Below are positions 23,712 to 30,684 of a DNA stretch of 64,000 nt, in pieces (the first letter of the stretch is position 1; the number at the start of each line of letters is the position of its first letter). The notes below the pieces were generated by a model that was not told the DNA's origin, made no database searches, and saw only the letters and a program-made list of their open reading frames with translations. A program made the translations under genes and the position numbers. The DNA comes from an uncultured Eubacterium sp. (lineage in GTDB: Bacteria; Bacillota; Clostridia; Lachnospirales; Lachnospiraceae). The DNA lies in contig CAMWXD010000013.1 of assembly GCA_947178105.1 (NCBI GenBank), positions 1 to 64,000 on the forward strand, in the 5' to 3' direction.

Positions 23712-24972
23712 TTTCCACATTCCCTTCATCTACCGCATCTGCCACCTGCTGTCCGTTTGCAGCATAACGGAACGTATTTTCCAGCACTGTGACTTTGCCC
23801 GATACAGTATATTTATTTTTTTCCGTTCTTATCATAACATGTTTTTCCAAAATGAGAACACCTTTTTGCGTCAATTTTTCTAAAAATTCGGTTAAATTTT
23901 CCGCTGCCTGCTCTTTTGCTTCTTTTTTCGTATAAACAGACTGCTCTTCCCCGTACTCTTCATATGTGCGCTGCACAAAATAAATCGGCAGGTAAAAAGA
24001 ATCGCATATACAAAGCTGCTTCCTCGTATCCATAACCGTATACTGTGAAAATCCTGTTTTTTTCCATGGAAGCTGGATATAGGAATCGCCGAACGCAAGC
24101 CCATAGCGGTGCTCCTTCCTCCCGCTGTAAATGCGCTCGGTATGCTTTGCCGGAAAGCTGTCCTGATACGTATACTCTGTTTTTAGCTGAATATCAGCAT
24201 CCGCCGTACAGTACTGATATGCAATTAGCGCCGCGCTGTCATCATAGATCGGCAGCGCGCCCGATACGAGTACGTCCCCCTTTTTGACCGTATCCCCCTG
24301 CTGTACGAGAGGCGTTCCTTTGCGGACATAAATGCTTTCGATCGTACCGTCATGCAGCGCGAGCAAGTCATAGCCTTTTTGCTCCTGCTCCTTTAGTTCC
24401 TGCGGCAGCGCCGCGTTCGACGGCTGCGCCGCTACAACCAGGTTTTCCTGTACATCGATCGTCAGCGTCGTCCCTTCCCGTTTGACCGAAGTCCAGATAA
24501 TGCTCTTAAAATTGCTGCGGATCTCCTCTTCTAATTTTGTGCAATCTATGTCTTTAATATGAGTCCCATACGAACTGTTTTTTTCTTCCAGAAATTGCAG
24601 CATACTGTCGTCGGTCACACTGTCATTGCCGTTGATATCCACCTTCCATATAAAACGGGACAGCGTATAGAGGATCATCATGCAAATAAAGATACTGATA
24701 AACAGGATCTTCCGCCTGCGGTAACGGAACAAAAAAAATGGGATTCCATTTTTCCTGCTGATTTTGACATGCGTGCCGGATTTTTTTAACAGCGGCTTTA
24801 AGCACCGAAACCCTTCTACCGATATATGGAAATAATAGACCTCTCCCTCCTGGCGCAGATCCCAGATCAGGATGTTATGATTGCTGCAAAGATTTAAAAA
24901 CCGTTCCGGCGCGTAGCCCCACAACGCCACCTCCACATAACCGCGAAAATATTTGATCAGACGCAACAGCAT
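23698..24972 (-). CDS. yqfD: Sporulation protein YqfD
   Basis: A 424-residue protein: N-terminal alpha/beta domain (1-85, starting LLRLIKYFRGYVEVALWGY), one membrane helix (90-110, ILFISIFICMMILYTLS), and an extracytoplasmic part with WKVDINGNDSVTDDSMLQFL (POTRA-like). YqfD is needed in stage IV sporulation, in the mother cell, under sigma-E in Bacillus. It is eight bases downstream of yqfC and overlaps phoH. Confidence 0.92.
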   Translation of the reverse strand: MLLRLIKYFRGYVEVALWGYAPERFLNLCSNHNILIWDLRQEGEVYYFHISVEGFRCLKPLLKKSGTHVKISRKNGIPFFLFRYRRRKILFISIFICMMILYTLSRFIWKVDINGNDSVTDDSMLQFLEEKNSSYGTHIKDIDCTKLEEEIRSNFKSIIWTSVKREGTTLTIDVQENLVVAAQPSNAALPQELKEQEQKGYDLLALHDGTIESIYVRKGTPLVQQGDTVKKGDVLVSGALPIYDDSAALIAYQYCTADADIQLKTEYTYQDSFPAKHTERIYSGRKEHRYGLAFGDSYIQLPWKKTGFSQYTVMDTRKQLCICDSFYLPIYFVQRTYEEYGEEQSVYTKKEAKEQAAENLTEFLEKLTQKGVLILEKHVMIRTEKNKYTVSGKVTVLENTFRYAANGQQVADAVDEGNVENESE

Positions 24973-24980
24973 TCTACACC

Positions 24981-25268
24981 TCAGTTTTCATAAATAATCT
25001 GTTCGATCAACCCCTCGATCTTCATTTCTTCATTGGTGTAATATTCGATTTTCAGCCGTTTCCCGACGATCAGGATCCGACAGTCTTTTGCCTGCACACG
25101 GATATGCTCGTCTTTGTATTCCAAAATCCCGCGGTAATTTTCAATCAGCAGCTCATTTTGTCCTGTAACCGATACAAGCACACTCCCAAAGGCAAGGTCT
25201 GGCGGCAGGTCAAACGCCCTGACTACGCTTTCCTTCAATTCGCTGGAAAAAATGTTCCTTTTTCTCAT
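24981..25268 (-). CDS. yqfC: Sporulation protein YqfC
   Basis: A 95-residue protein from the Met at 25268 (ribosome site GGAGAGCGG). It is YqfC/YabP-like with DLAFGSVLVSVTGQNELLIE, IENYRGILEYKDEHIRV and a final DCRILIVGKRLKIEYY. It always precedes yqfD in spore formers and is mother-cell expressed. The first ten codons of the longer open frame were left out because they have no ribosome site. No promoter was pinned down in 25269-25355. Confidence 0.9.
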   Translation of the reverse strand: MRKRNIFSSELKESVVRAFDLPPDLAFGSVLVSVTGQNELLIENYRGILEYKDEHIRVQAKDCRILIVGKRLKIEYYTNEEMKIEGLIEQIIYEN

Positions 25269-25355
25269 AACCGCTCTCCACTGGCATTCTTGCAGCATCC
25301 GTAATATTAATACTATCGTATGCGCCTGCCGCGGCCAATATGTGCAATTTTATAC

Positions 25356-25844
25356 CTAATATCCAAACGATGCGTCCAGCGACTCATCCTTCAAAATCCA
25401 GTCCTCTACAGCAATCTCACGGTATTTTTCATCCGTATCCCGGATAAATACATTGTGGATCCCAGCATTGATAATCAACCGTTTGCACATGGAACAACTG
25501 TTTGAATTTTTTATATATTCTCCAGTATCCGCCTCACGCCCGGACAGATACAGCGTCGCCCCGATCATCTTTTCTCGCTCCGCGCTGATGATCGCATTCG
25601 CCTCCGCATGGACGCTGCGGCACAGTTCATACCGCTCTCCCCTTGGGATATTCTTTTGCTTGCGGATGCAGTAGCCAAGGTCGGTACAGTTTTTCCGCCC
25701 CCTCGGCGCTCCGGTATACCCTGTCGCAATCACCTCGTCATTTTTTACAATCACTGCCCCGTAATGCCTGCGCAGGCAGGTGCACCGCTTTGATACTACG
25801 TCCGCAAGATCCAGATAATAATTGACCTTGTCACGTCTTTCCAT
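25356..25844 (-). CDS. Deoxycytidylate (dCMP) deaminase family protein
   Basis: About 162 residues from MERRDKVNYYLDLADV. Zinc-binding motifs: SVHAEANAI (His-Ala-Glu) and NSCSMCKRLIINAGI (two Cys). It converts dCMP to dUMP in pyrimidine deoxynucleotide supply, or belongs to the ComE2-like branch. The AGGGGAGGGC ribosome site supports the start at 25844. It is the gene upstream of yqfC, separated by 87 bp, so it may head that operon. Confidence 0.9.
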   Translation of the reverse strand: MERRDKVNYYLDLADVVSKRCTCLRRHYGAVIVKNDEVIATGYTGAPRGRKNCTDLGYCIRKQKNIPRGERYELCRSVHAEANAIISAEREKMIGATLYLSGREADTGEYIKNSNSCSMCKRLIINAGIHNVFIRDTDEKYREIAVEDWILKDESLDASFGY

Positions 25845-25914
25845 CTCACGCCCTCCCCTTTTGTATCCTCTGAAACCAACTGCTTGCTGCTGCAAAAAGA
25901 TACGCTACAGAAAG

Positions 25915-25960
25915 AAAGCCATACAGAAGAAATATCTGTTTTCTGTATGGCTTTGCAGCT
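25915..25960 (-). terminator. Hairpin after the NeuB-like gene, probable terminator
   Basis: A perfect 14-bp stem (25915-25928 with 25941-25954), 12-nt loop, and T-rich flanks on both strands. It lies between the stop of the NeuB-like gene and the dCMP deaminase gene. Confidence 0.6.
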
Positions 25961-26013
25961 TGTATCTTTTTTATAGCAGCTTTTGTTCATTTTTGTAATC
26001 TCATCCTCAATTT

Positions 26014-26838
26014 TTATCTCCTGCATTTTTCGCGAAGCGCCTGCTCTGCTTCTGACAGGATTTTCTCACCTGTCCCCATAATCATCTCCGTCTCGCGGAT
26101 ATTTTTAACCAACTGCCATAATTCCACTGGATCTACAGAAGCCTTCTGTTCAAAGCCGTACATCGTCTTGTTTAATGTAATATGGCGCTCTACGGAAGTC
26201 GCTCCCATCGCAACGGCACAAGTGCTGACAAGCGTGCCGATCTCATGGCCGCTGTAGCCGACTTTGCAGCCATACCTTTCCGAAAGCGTATGGATCATCC
26301 GTAAATTTGCATCCATGCTTACCATCGGATAGGTACTGATACAATGCATCAGCTCAAACGGACAGTTGTACTTTCTAAAAATCTCAACTGCATGGCCGAT
26401 CTCCTCATACGTACTCATGCCTGTCGCAATAAACGTATACTGCCCTTCCTGTGCCACCATCTCAAGCAGCTCTGTATTTGTCAGCATCGCCGATGCAATT
26501 TTTTTGTATTTCAGATGATATTGCTGCAAAAAAGCCTCCGCCTGCGTATCGTACGCCGAAGCATACCACAAAATGCCTTTTTTCTCGCAATACGCGTCAA
26601 TCGCATCATATTCTTCTTTTCTAAACTCCAGTGCCTCGACCCTTGCCCTGCGCGTATGTCCCCACGGCGACTCTTCTACTTCGTCCAGATACTCTTTTGT
26701 ATAATTTTTTTCTATCGTCCGCTTGCGGAACTTCACTGCATCACATCCGGCGGTAACTGCCATATCAATCAGCTTTTTCGCCAAATCCAAATCCCCGTTA
26801 TGGTTAATGCCTATTTCTGCTGTTATAAATGTACCCAT
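26014..26838 (-). CDS. N-acetylneuraminate synthase family protein lacking the SAF domain
   Basis: A 274-residue protein with the NeuB TIM-barrel motifs: ITAEIGINHNGDLDLAKKLI, AVKFRKRTIEKNYTKEY, FIATGMSTYEEI, HCISTYP, GYSGHEIG and ERHITLN. NeuB-type enzymes condense PEP with a hexosamine derivative to make a nonulosonic acid. The family is normally about 340 residues with a C-terminal antifreeze-like (SAF) domain that helps bind substrate; here the protein stops after the barrel. No neuA, neuC or glycosyltransferase genes are nearby. The ribosome site is AGGGGAGATAAGG, and the promoter candidate is at 26920-26948. Confidence 0.82.
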   Translation of the reverse strand: MGTFITAEIGINHNGDLDLAKKLIDMAVTAGCDAVKFRKRTIEKNYTKEYLDEVEESPWGHTRRARVEALEFRKEEYDAIDAYCEKKGILWYASAYDTQAEAFLQQYHLKYKKIASAMLTNTELLEMVAQEGQYTFIATGMSTYEEIGHAVEIFRKYNCPFELMHCISTYPMVSMDANLRMIHTLSERYGCKVGYSGHEIGTLVSTCAVAMGATSVERHITLNKTMYGFEQKASVDPVELWQLVKNIRETEMIMGTGEKILSEAEQALREKCRR

Positions 26839-26919
26839 TCCTTATCTCCCCTTTCTGAACGCCGCCAAATTCATGCCGGGATCCATCCGCTTTCGATATC
26901 TGTCATGTATGTTGTATTC

Positions 26920-26948
26920 ATTATACTAAAAAGATTCTTGCATGTAAA
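26920..26948 (-). promoter_or_regulatory. Promoter candidate for the NeuB-like gene
   Basis: TTTACA (26948-26943), 17-bp spacer, perfect TATAAT (26925-26920) on the minus strand. It leaves a leader of about 75 nt before the ATG at 26838. Confidence 0.65.
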
Positions 26949-26998
26949 GCAGCTCTTTTTTACAGTATACCCGATACGCGTGCAAAAATCAAGGTTTG

Positions 26999-27805
26999 CT
27001 AAATGCAGAGCCCATATGCCGCCCCGACTGTCCCTCCGTCCAGCAAAAGCTGCCTCACTTTTTTCTGCAAGCCCGTAACCGCCGGCAAATCCTGGTATTT
27101 TGTATCTGCCGGAACCTGAAACAGCCATTCGATAAATTCCCGGTCTTTTGGATCCTCGCGCACAACGGCAAAACGTGCCTGAAAAGACAAAATGTGCGAC
27201 GACGCAGGCAGCAGCGGCTTCAAGGCCGGGGAAAGCAGCCACGAATGGCAAGTATATCTGCCGTCTGCATACTCGCCAAAATACGTTTCAAAAAAGCTGT
27301 GCGCCTGTTCCAAAGAGGAGTCTACCGCTTCTTTCGAAAAATCCGCATCGGACGGAATATGCACCGCAACCGCGCGTTCTCCTTCATATTTTGAAAGCTC
27401 GTATTCCAGCGCGCCAATCCGAAACAGGCTCATGCTCGTCTGCCGATACGTCCACCATCCCCGGTCAAAAAACATCCGCCCGTTTTTCTTTTTGCATTCC
27501 TCCAAAAATCTTGGAAAACACTTCATCGTATACACATAAATGTTTTCCGGGATCTGCTTCTCTTGATATTTGCCCCAAATTCGCCTTGCCGCTTCTAACT
27601 GGCAGTATAGCATACAAAACTGTCCTGTATCATGCGCAAAGCATTCTTTTAGCTGCCGATAGGCGCCAGCGGCTGTCTCCCGATCCAATAGCTGCTCCAG
27701 CCGGCTGTCAATCCCGCAAAGATCTATCTGTTTTTGCACCTGCTTTAACCGCTCTGCCGCTTCCGTCTGCAACCCGATCTTATGATATAATTCCTGTAAT
27801 TCCAT
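26999..27805 (-). CDS. Acyltransferase-like protein with GNAT_C domain
   Basis: A 268-residue cytoplasmic protein. The N-terminal half is helical (ELYHKIGLQTEAAERLKQVQ). The centre has FFDRGWWTYRQTSMSLFRIG and ALEYEL, and the C-terminal part has AHSFFETYFGEYADGRYTCH followed by SWLLSPALKPLLP. This layout matches the paired NAT_N/GNAT_C domain proteins of Firmicutes, which are predicted acyltransferases of unknown substrate. The identification is from remembered family patterns. The gene stands alone, 160 bp upstream of the NeuB-like gene. Confidence 0.7.
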   Translation of the reverse strand: MELQELYHKIGLQTEAAERLKQVQKQIDLCGIDSRLEQLLDRETAAGAYRQLKECFAHDTGQFCMLYCQLEAARRIWGKYQEKQIPENIYVYTMKCFPRFLEECKKKNGRMFFDRGWWTYRQTSMSLFRIGALEYELSKYEGERAVAVHIPSDADFSKEAVDSSLEQAHSFFETYFGEYADGRYTCHSWLLSPALKPLLPASSHILSFQARFAVVREDPKDREFIEWLFQVPADTKYQDLPAVTGLQKKVRQLLLDGGTVGAAYGLCI

Positions 27806-27855
27806 TTGTGCTCAACCACTCCTGCTCATTTTTTCTGATTCTTTTATAACAACCG

Positions 27856-28308
27856 TCACTCAGCCGGGGATATCCCAAGCATCTGCATCGCTTTTTCCCT
27901 CGTCCAGCCTGTATTTTCCATCAGGTTTGTCAGGTTCGACTGCATGGTATTTTTTTTCGTTTTTTCTGTTTCCTGAACCCTTTTTTCTGCTTCCTGAACC
28001 TTTTTTTCTGCTTCCTGAACCTTTTTTTCTGCTTCCTGGACTATTTTTTCCGTTCTTATTTCTATTTCTTTGTCCATTTCATCCTTCATCAGCTCTTTCA
28101 ATGCTTCACACATCCCCAAGTCCCTCCTTATCGCCTTATAAATTTCCTGGTTTGCCAACACGCTGACCTGCAGCACCGCATCCGCGTTATTTTTATCCCC
28201 CTGCTCCGTATACCGGCTCACTTCTTCCAAAAACCTGCGGATATCCTCTTCCTGTGCGTTTTTCGATAAAATCTTTAACCCGCTGTGCTTATGCAGCTCC
28301 TGTATCAC
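27856..28308 (-). pseudogene. Tandem duplicate of the C-terminal half of the PD-(D/E)XK-like protein
   Basis: An open frame of 150 codons from a GTG at 28308 repeats residues 157-284 of the protein encoded at 28315-29169, with only a few substitutions (for example EALKEL versus EALKDL). It differs by four extra heptads (EAEKKVQ type) in the coiled coil. It lacks the N-terminal nuclease-like domain and has no ribosome site; its start lies six bases after the stop of the full gene. Reinitiation is possible, but it is most simply a duplication fragment. Confidence 0.75.
27961..28045 (-). repeat. 21-bp tandem repeats encoding coiled-coil heptads
   Basis: About four near-identical copies of a 21-bp unit, each encoding one EAEKKVQ-type heptad. 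The intact paralogue has only one unit at this place, so the array expanded in the duplicate. Confidence 0.85.
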
Positions 28309-28314
28309 AGGCCG

Positions 28315-29169
28315 TCACTCAGCCGGGGATATCCCAAGCATCTGCATCGCTTTTTCCCTCGTCCAGCCTGTATTTTCCATCAGGTTTGTCAGGTTTGACT
28401 GTATCGTATTTTTTTTCGTTTTTTCTGCTTCCTGGACTATTTTTTCTGTTCTCATTTCGACTTCTTTGTCTATCTCATCCTTCATCAGGTCTTTCAATGC
28501 TTCACACATGCCCAAGTCCCTCCTTATCGCCTTATAAATTTCCTGGTTCGCCAATACGCTGACCTGCAGCACCGCATCCGCGTTATTTTTATCCCCCTGC
28601 TCCGTATACCGGCTCACTTCTTCCAAAAACCTGCGGATATCCTCTTCCTGTGCGTTTTTCGATAAAATCTTTAACCCGCTGTGCTTATGCAGCTCCTGTA
28701 TCACTACGACTTGTGTGGCAAACAGCACATTGCCCTTGATATGGTAAATGCCGGGATACCTTTCTTCCACCTTAAGCCCCTGCGCTTTCAGTTGTTTGAC
28801 CAGTTCCCTTGGGTATGCCTCCCGAAAGAAAGATACCGTAACCTCCCCTGCGGGTATTGCGTTTACTGTTTCCCCTAGGCTTTTATATATGCACGCATAG
28901 CCGGCGGCTTTATAATAATCGTCTATGCTCAGCCCGTCATCCGGGCTTTTATATTCCACCAGGTTATGCTCTTTAAATATGCTGCCAATCTCATTTTTGA
29001 TTACTGCGCCCGGCCGCTTTTTGATGACCAGCAGGTCTATGCGCAGCGGCTCTTTTCCAAGGTTGTATTCCCGTATAAATTCCAGTTCTGTTTTATTTTC
29101 GATCAGCTCCAGCTCTGCTGCGCTGCAAAATCCTGGATGCCATTGTATTTTATCTGCCTGCTCCGCCAT
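28315..29169 (-). CDS. PD-(D/E)XK nuclease-like protein with C-terminal coiled coil
   Basis: A 284-residue protein. Residues 20-100 read IREYNLGKEPLRIDLLVIKK, then IGSIFKEHNLVEYKSPDDG. An Asp (RIDLLVI) followed about 30 residues later by Glu-x-Lys (EYK) fits the PD-(D/E)XK nuclease core, as in Rpn-type and related families common in Lachnospiraceae. Residues 155-230 are helical, 235-255 form a coiled coil, and 256-284 (NLMENTGWTREKAMQMLGIS) are a repeated C-terminal motif. Members are often misannotated as other enzymes. The cleavage activity is inference. The ribosome site AGAGGGGGAAGG is strong. Confidence 0.65.
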   Translation of the reverse strand: MAEQADKIQWHPGFCSAAELELIENKTELEFIREYNLGKEPLRIDLLVIKKRPGAVIKNEIGSIFKEHNLVEYKSPDDGLSIDDYYKAAGYACIYKSLGETVNAIPAGEVTVSFFREAYPRELVKQLKAQGLKVEERYPGIYHIKGNVLFATQVVVIQELHKHSGLKILSKNAQEEDIRRFLEEVSRYTEQGDKNNADAVLQVSVLANQEIYKAIRRDLGMCEALKDLMKDEIDKEVEMRTEKIVQEAEKTKKNTIQSNLTNLMENTGWTREKAMQMLGISPAE

Positions 29170-29190
29170 TGCCTTCCCCCTCTTTCTTTA

Positions 29191-29250
29191 CAGGCCGTCA
29201 CTCAGCCGGGGATATCCCAAGCATCTGCATCGTTTTTTCCTTTATCCAGT
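29191..29250 (-). repeat. Third copy of the C-terminal end of the PD-(D/E)XK-like gene
   Basis: About 55 nt upstream of the intact gene repeat the last codons plus stop (TMQMLGISPAE), matching 28310-28369 and the end of the duplicate. A further upstream copy was therefore once present and has been deleted except for its tail. Confidence 0.85.
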
Positions 29251-29332
29251 TGTATAAAAATATTATAACGCTTTGGCTTCCCGCCCGTCAAGACGGAACT
29301 GGAACGGCATTCTTGTCGTGAAAATGCCACGC

Positions 29333-29379
29333 AAAAAACCGCAGGCATTCAGAGGTTTCCTCCCAATACCTGCGGTTTT
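29333..29379 (-). terminator. Terminator after the coiled-coil protein gene
   Basis: An 11-bp stem (AAAACCGCAGG with CCTGCGGTTTT) ending in six T on the minus strand (TTTTTTGCG), 36 bp past the stop at 29415. Confidence 0.75.
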
Positions 29380-29414
29380 GCTGTATGCTTGCATAGCATA
29401 GCTTGCGGCAAAGC

Positions 29415-30014
29415 TTATTCTGTCATGCCAGCCGACGCAATCGTATCCGCCACATCTACGATTTCCGGTGCTCCCGGCCCGGCATCTGCGTTTTCTGCTA
29501 CTTCCCTTGGATCATCGTATTCCTTCTTTTCTTCGTCATCTTTCCAGAGAGAATCGTATTTTTCCCGCTTCTCCAGCCTTGCCATTGCACCGACGTTTTT
29601 TGCCACCTGGTACATATCCATGCTGAATTCCATCAGCTTTTTTTCATCGGAAGCCGGGACGATAGCGCCTTTCATAAGCCGGCGCGCTACTTCCATAACC
29701 TTTGCTACATCAGCGGCATACTCTTTTGAAGCATCTTTTTGCTGTTCGGCTACGGTCGCATTCCAGTAAGCACAATATTTTTCTGATAGCTGCTCCAGAT
29801 ATTTTTCATATTCGGACTGCTTTTCATCCAGCGCATCCAGTGTCAGTTGCAGTGTTGCCGCTTCGGATTCAAACTTTTCCTTATACTCCTGATTTCCCGG
29901 CATATGCTGGATCCTGGAGCGGACATCTTCAAGCTGTTTTGACAGGGCAGACCTCTGCTCACGGTATGACTTTACCTGTGCCCGGTATTTTTGCTGTGCT
30001 TCTCCAATTTTCAT
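29415..30014 (-). CDS. Coiled-coil protein of unknown function
   Basis: About 199 residues from MKIGEAQQKYRAQ. Mostly helical with a long coiled coil (residues 5-75), then a second helical part with ARRLMKGAIVPASDEKKLME, and an acidic tail (DDEEKKEYDDPRE ... ADTIASAGMTE). There is no signal peptide and no membrane helix. A longer open frame upstream overlaps the acetyltransferase gene and was rejected; AAGGATGTGAG precedes the chosen start at 30014. No family recognised; it has its own terminator. Confidence 0.6.
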   Translation of the reverse strand: MKIGEAQQKYRAQVKSYREQRSALSKQLEDVRSRIQHMPGNQEYKEKFESEAATLQLTLDALDEKQSEYEKYLEQLSEKYCAYWNATVAEQQKDASKEYAADVAKVMEVARRLMKGAIVPASDEKKLMEFSMDMYQVAKNVGAMARLEKREKYDSLWKDDEEKKEYDDPREVAENADAGPGAPEIVDVADTIASAGMTE

Positions 30015-30105
30015 ATCACTCACATCCTTGTATTTGCGTTTCAATTCCATTTTTGTATCTGCTTTTAATATCGTCCTCTTTTCCGCAAAAAATAAGATGC
30101 TTTCC

Positions 30106-30648
30106 TTAGGAACTGTGCAAAATACATTCCAACTGGCAGTCAAACGGTTCTTTTTCTACATGCCCTTGATGGTACAGTTGCGCTTCAACACAGCCCATTT
30201 TTTTGTAAAACGCCTGGCTTTCAACAGCGGAATGCGCAGAAATATACAGCTTTTTCGCGCCTTTTTCCTTTGCCCATGCTTTTGCCGCATCAAACAGCTC
30301 TGCCCCGATCCCTTCCCCGCGCATATCTTTGGAGACATGAATACTCGATAAATCCATATAACCATGCACGCCGCCAAATAATCCTGGTTCTACTGACGTA
30401 AACCCTTTCAGCTTCCCATCAGCAAAAACAGCGTATACAAAACCGCCTGTTAAGACCGTATTTTTCAGGCAGCCAGCCAGCACCTCATAATCTTTTTCCT
30501 TCCAGTCATCGATAAAAGGAGCGTCTTTGATTACCCATTCTCCGTCTATTTTTCTCCAGCACTTTGTAACTGCCTGATAGCGGATAAAATGCCCAAACAG
30601 CTCCGGACATATTTCATCGGCTGTCAGATTTCTGTATTGCAAATCCAT
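30106..30648 (-). CDS. GNAT family N-acetyltransferase
   Basis: About 180 residues with the acetyl-CoA site DMRGEGIGAELFDAAKAWA (R/Q-x-x-G-x-G/A loop) at 110-130 and the final strand-helix KLYISAHSAVESQAFYKKMG, typical of GNAT enzymes. Substrate unknown; EPGLFGGVHGYMDLSSIHV marks the central strands. GGAGG lies nine bases before the ATG at 30648, while the ATG at 30657 directly abuts it, so 30648 is preferred. Confidence 0.88.
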   Translation of the reverse strand: MDLQYRNLTADEICPELFGHFIRYQAVTKCWRKIDGEWVIKDAPFIDDWKEKDYEVLAGCLKNTVLTGGFVYAVFADGKLKGFTSVEPGLFGGVHGYMDLSSIHVSKDMRGEGIGAELFDAAKAWAKEKGAKKLYISAHSAVESQAFYKKMGCVEAQLYHQGHVEKEPFDCQLECILHSS

Positions 30649-30684
30649 TCTGTTCATCCTCCAAATACTGTAAAACAGTTACTT

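Noticed and set aside
25796..26026. A 76-codon minus-strand ORF over the NeuB terminator
   Set aside because: It crosses a strong hairpin and has no ribosome site.
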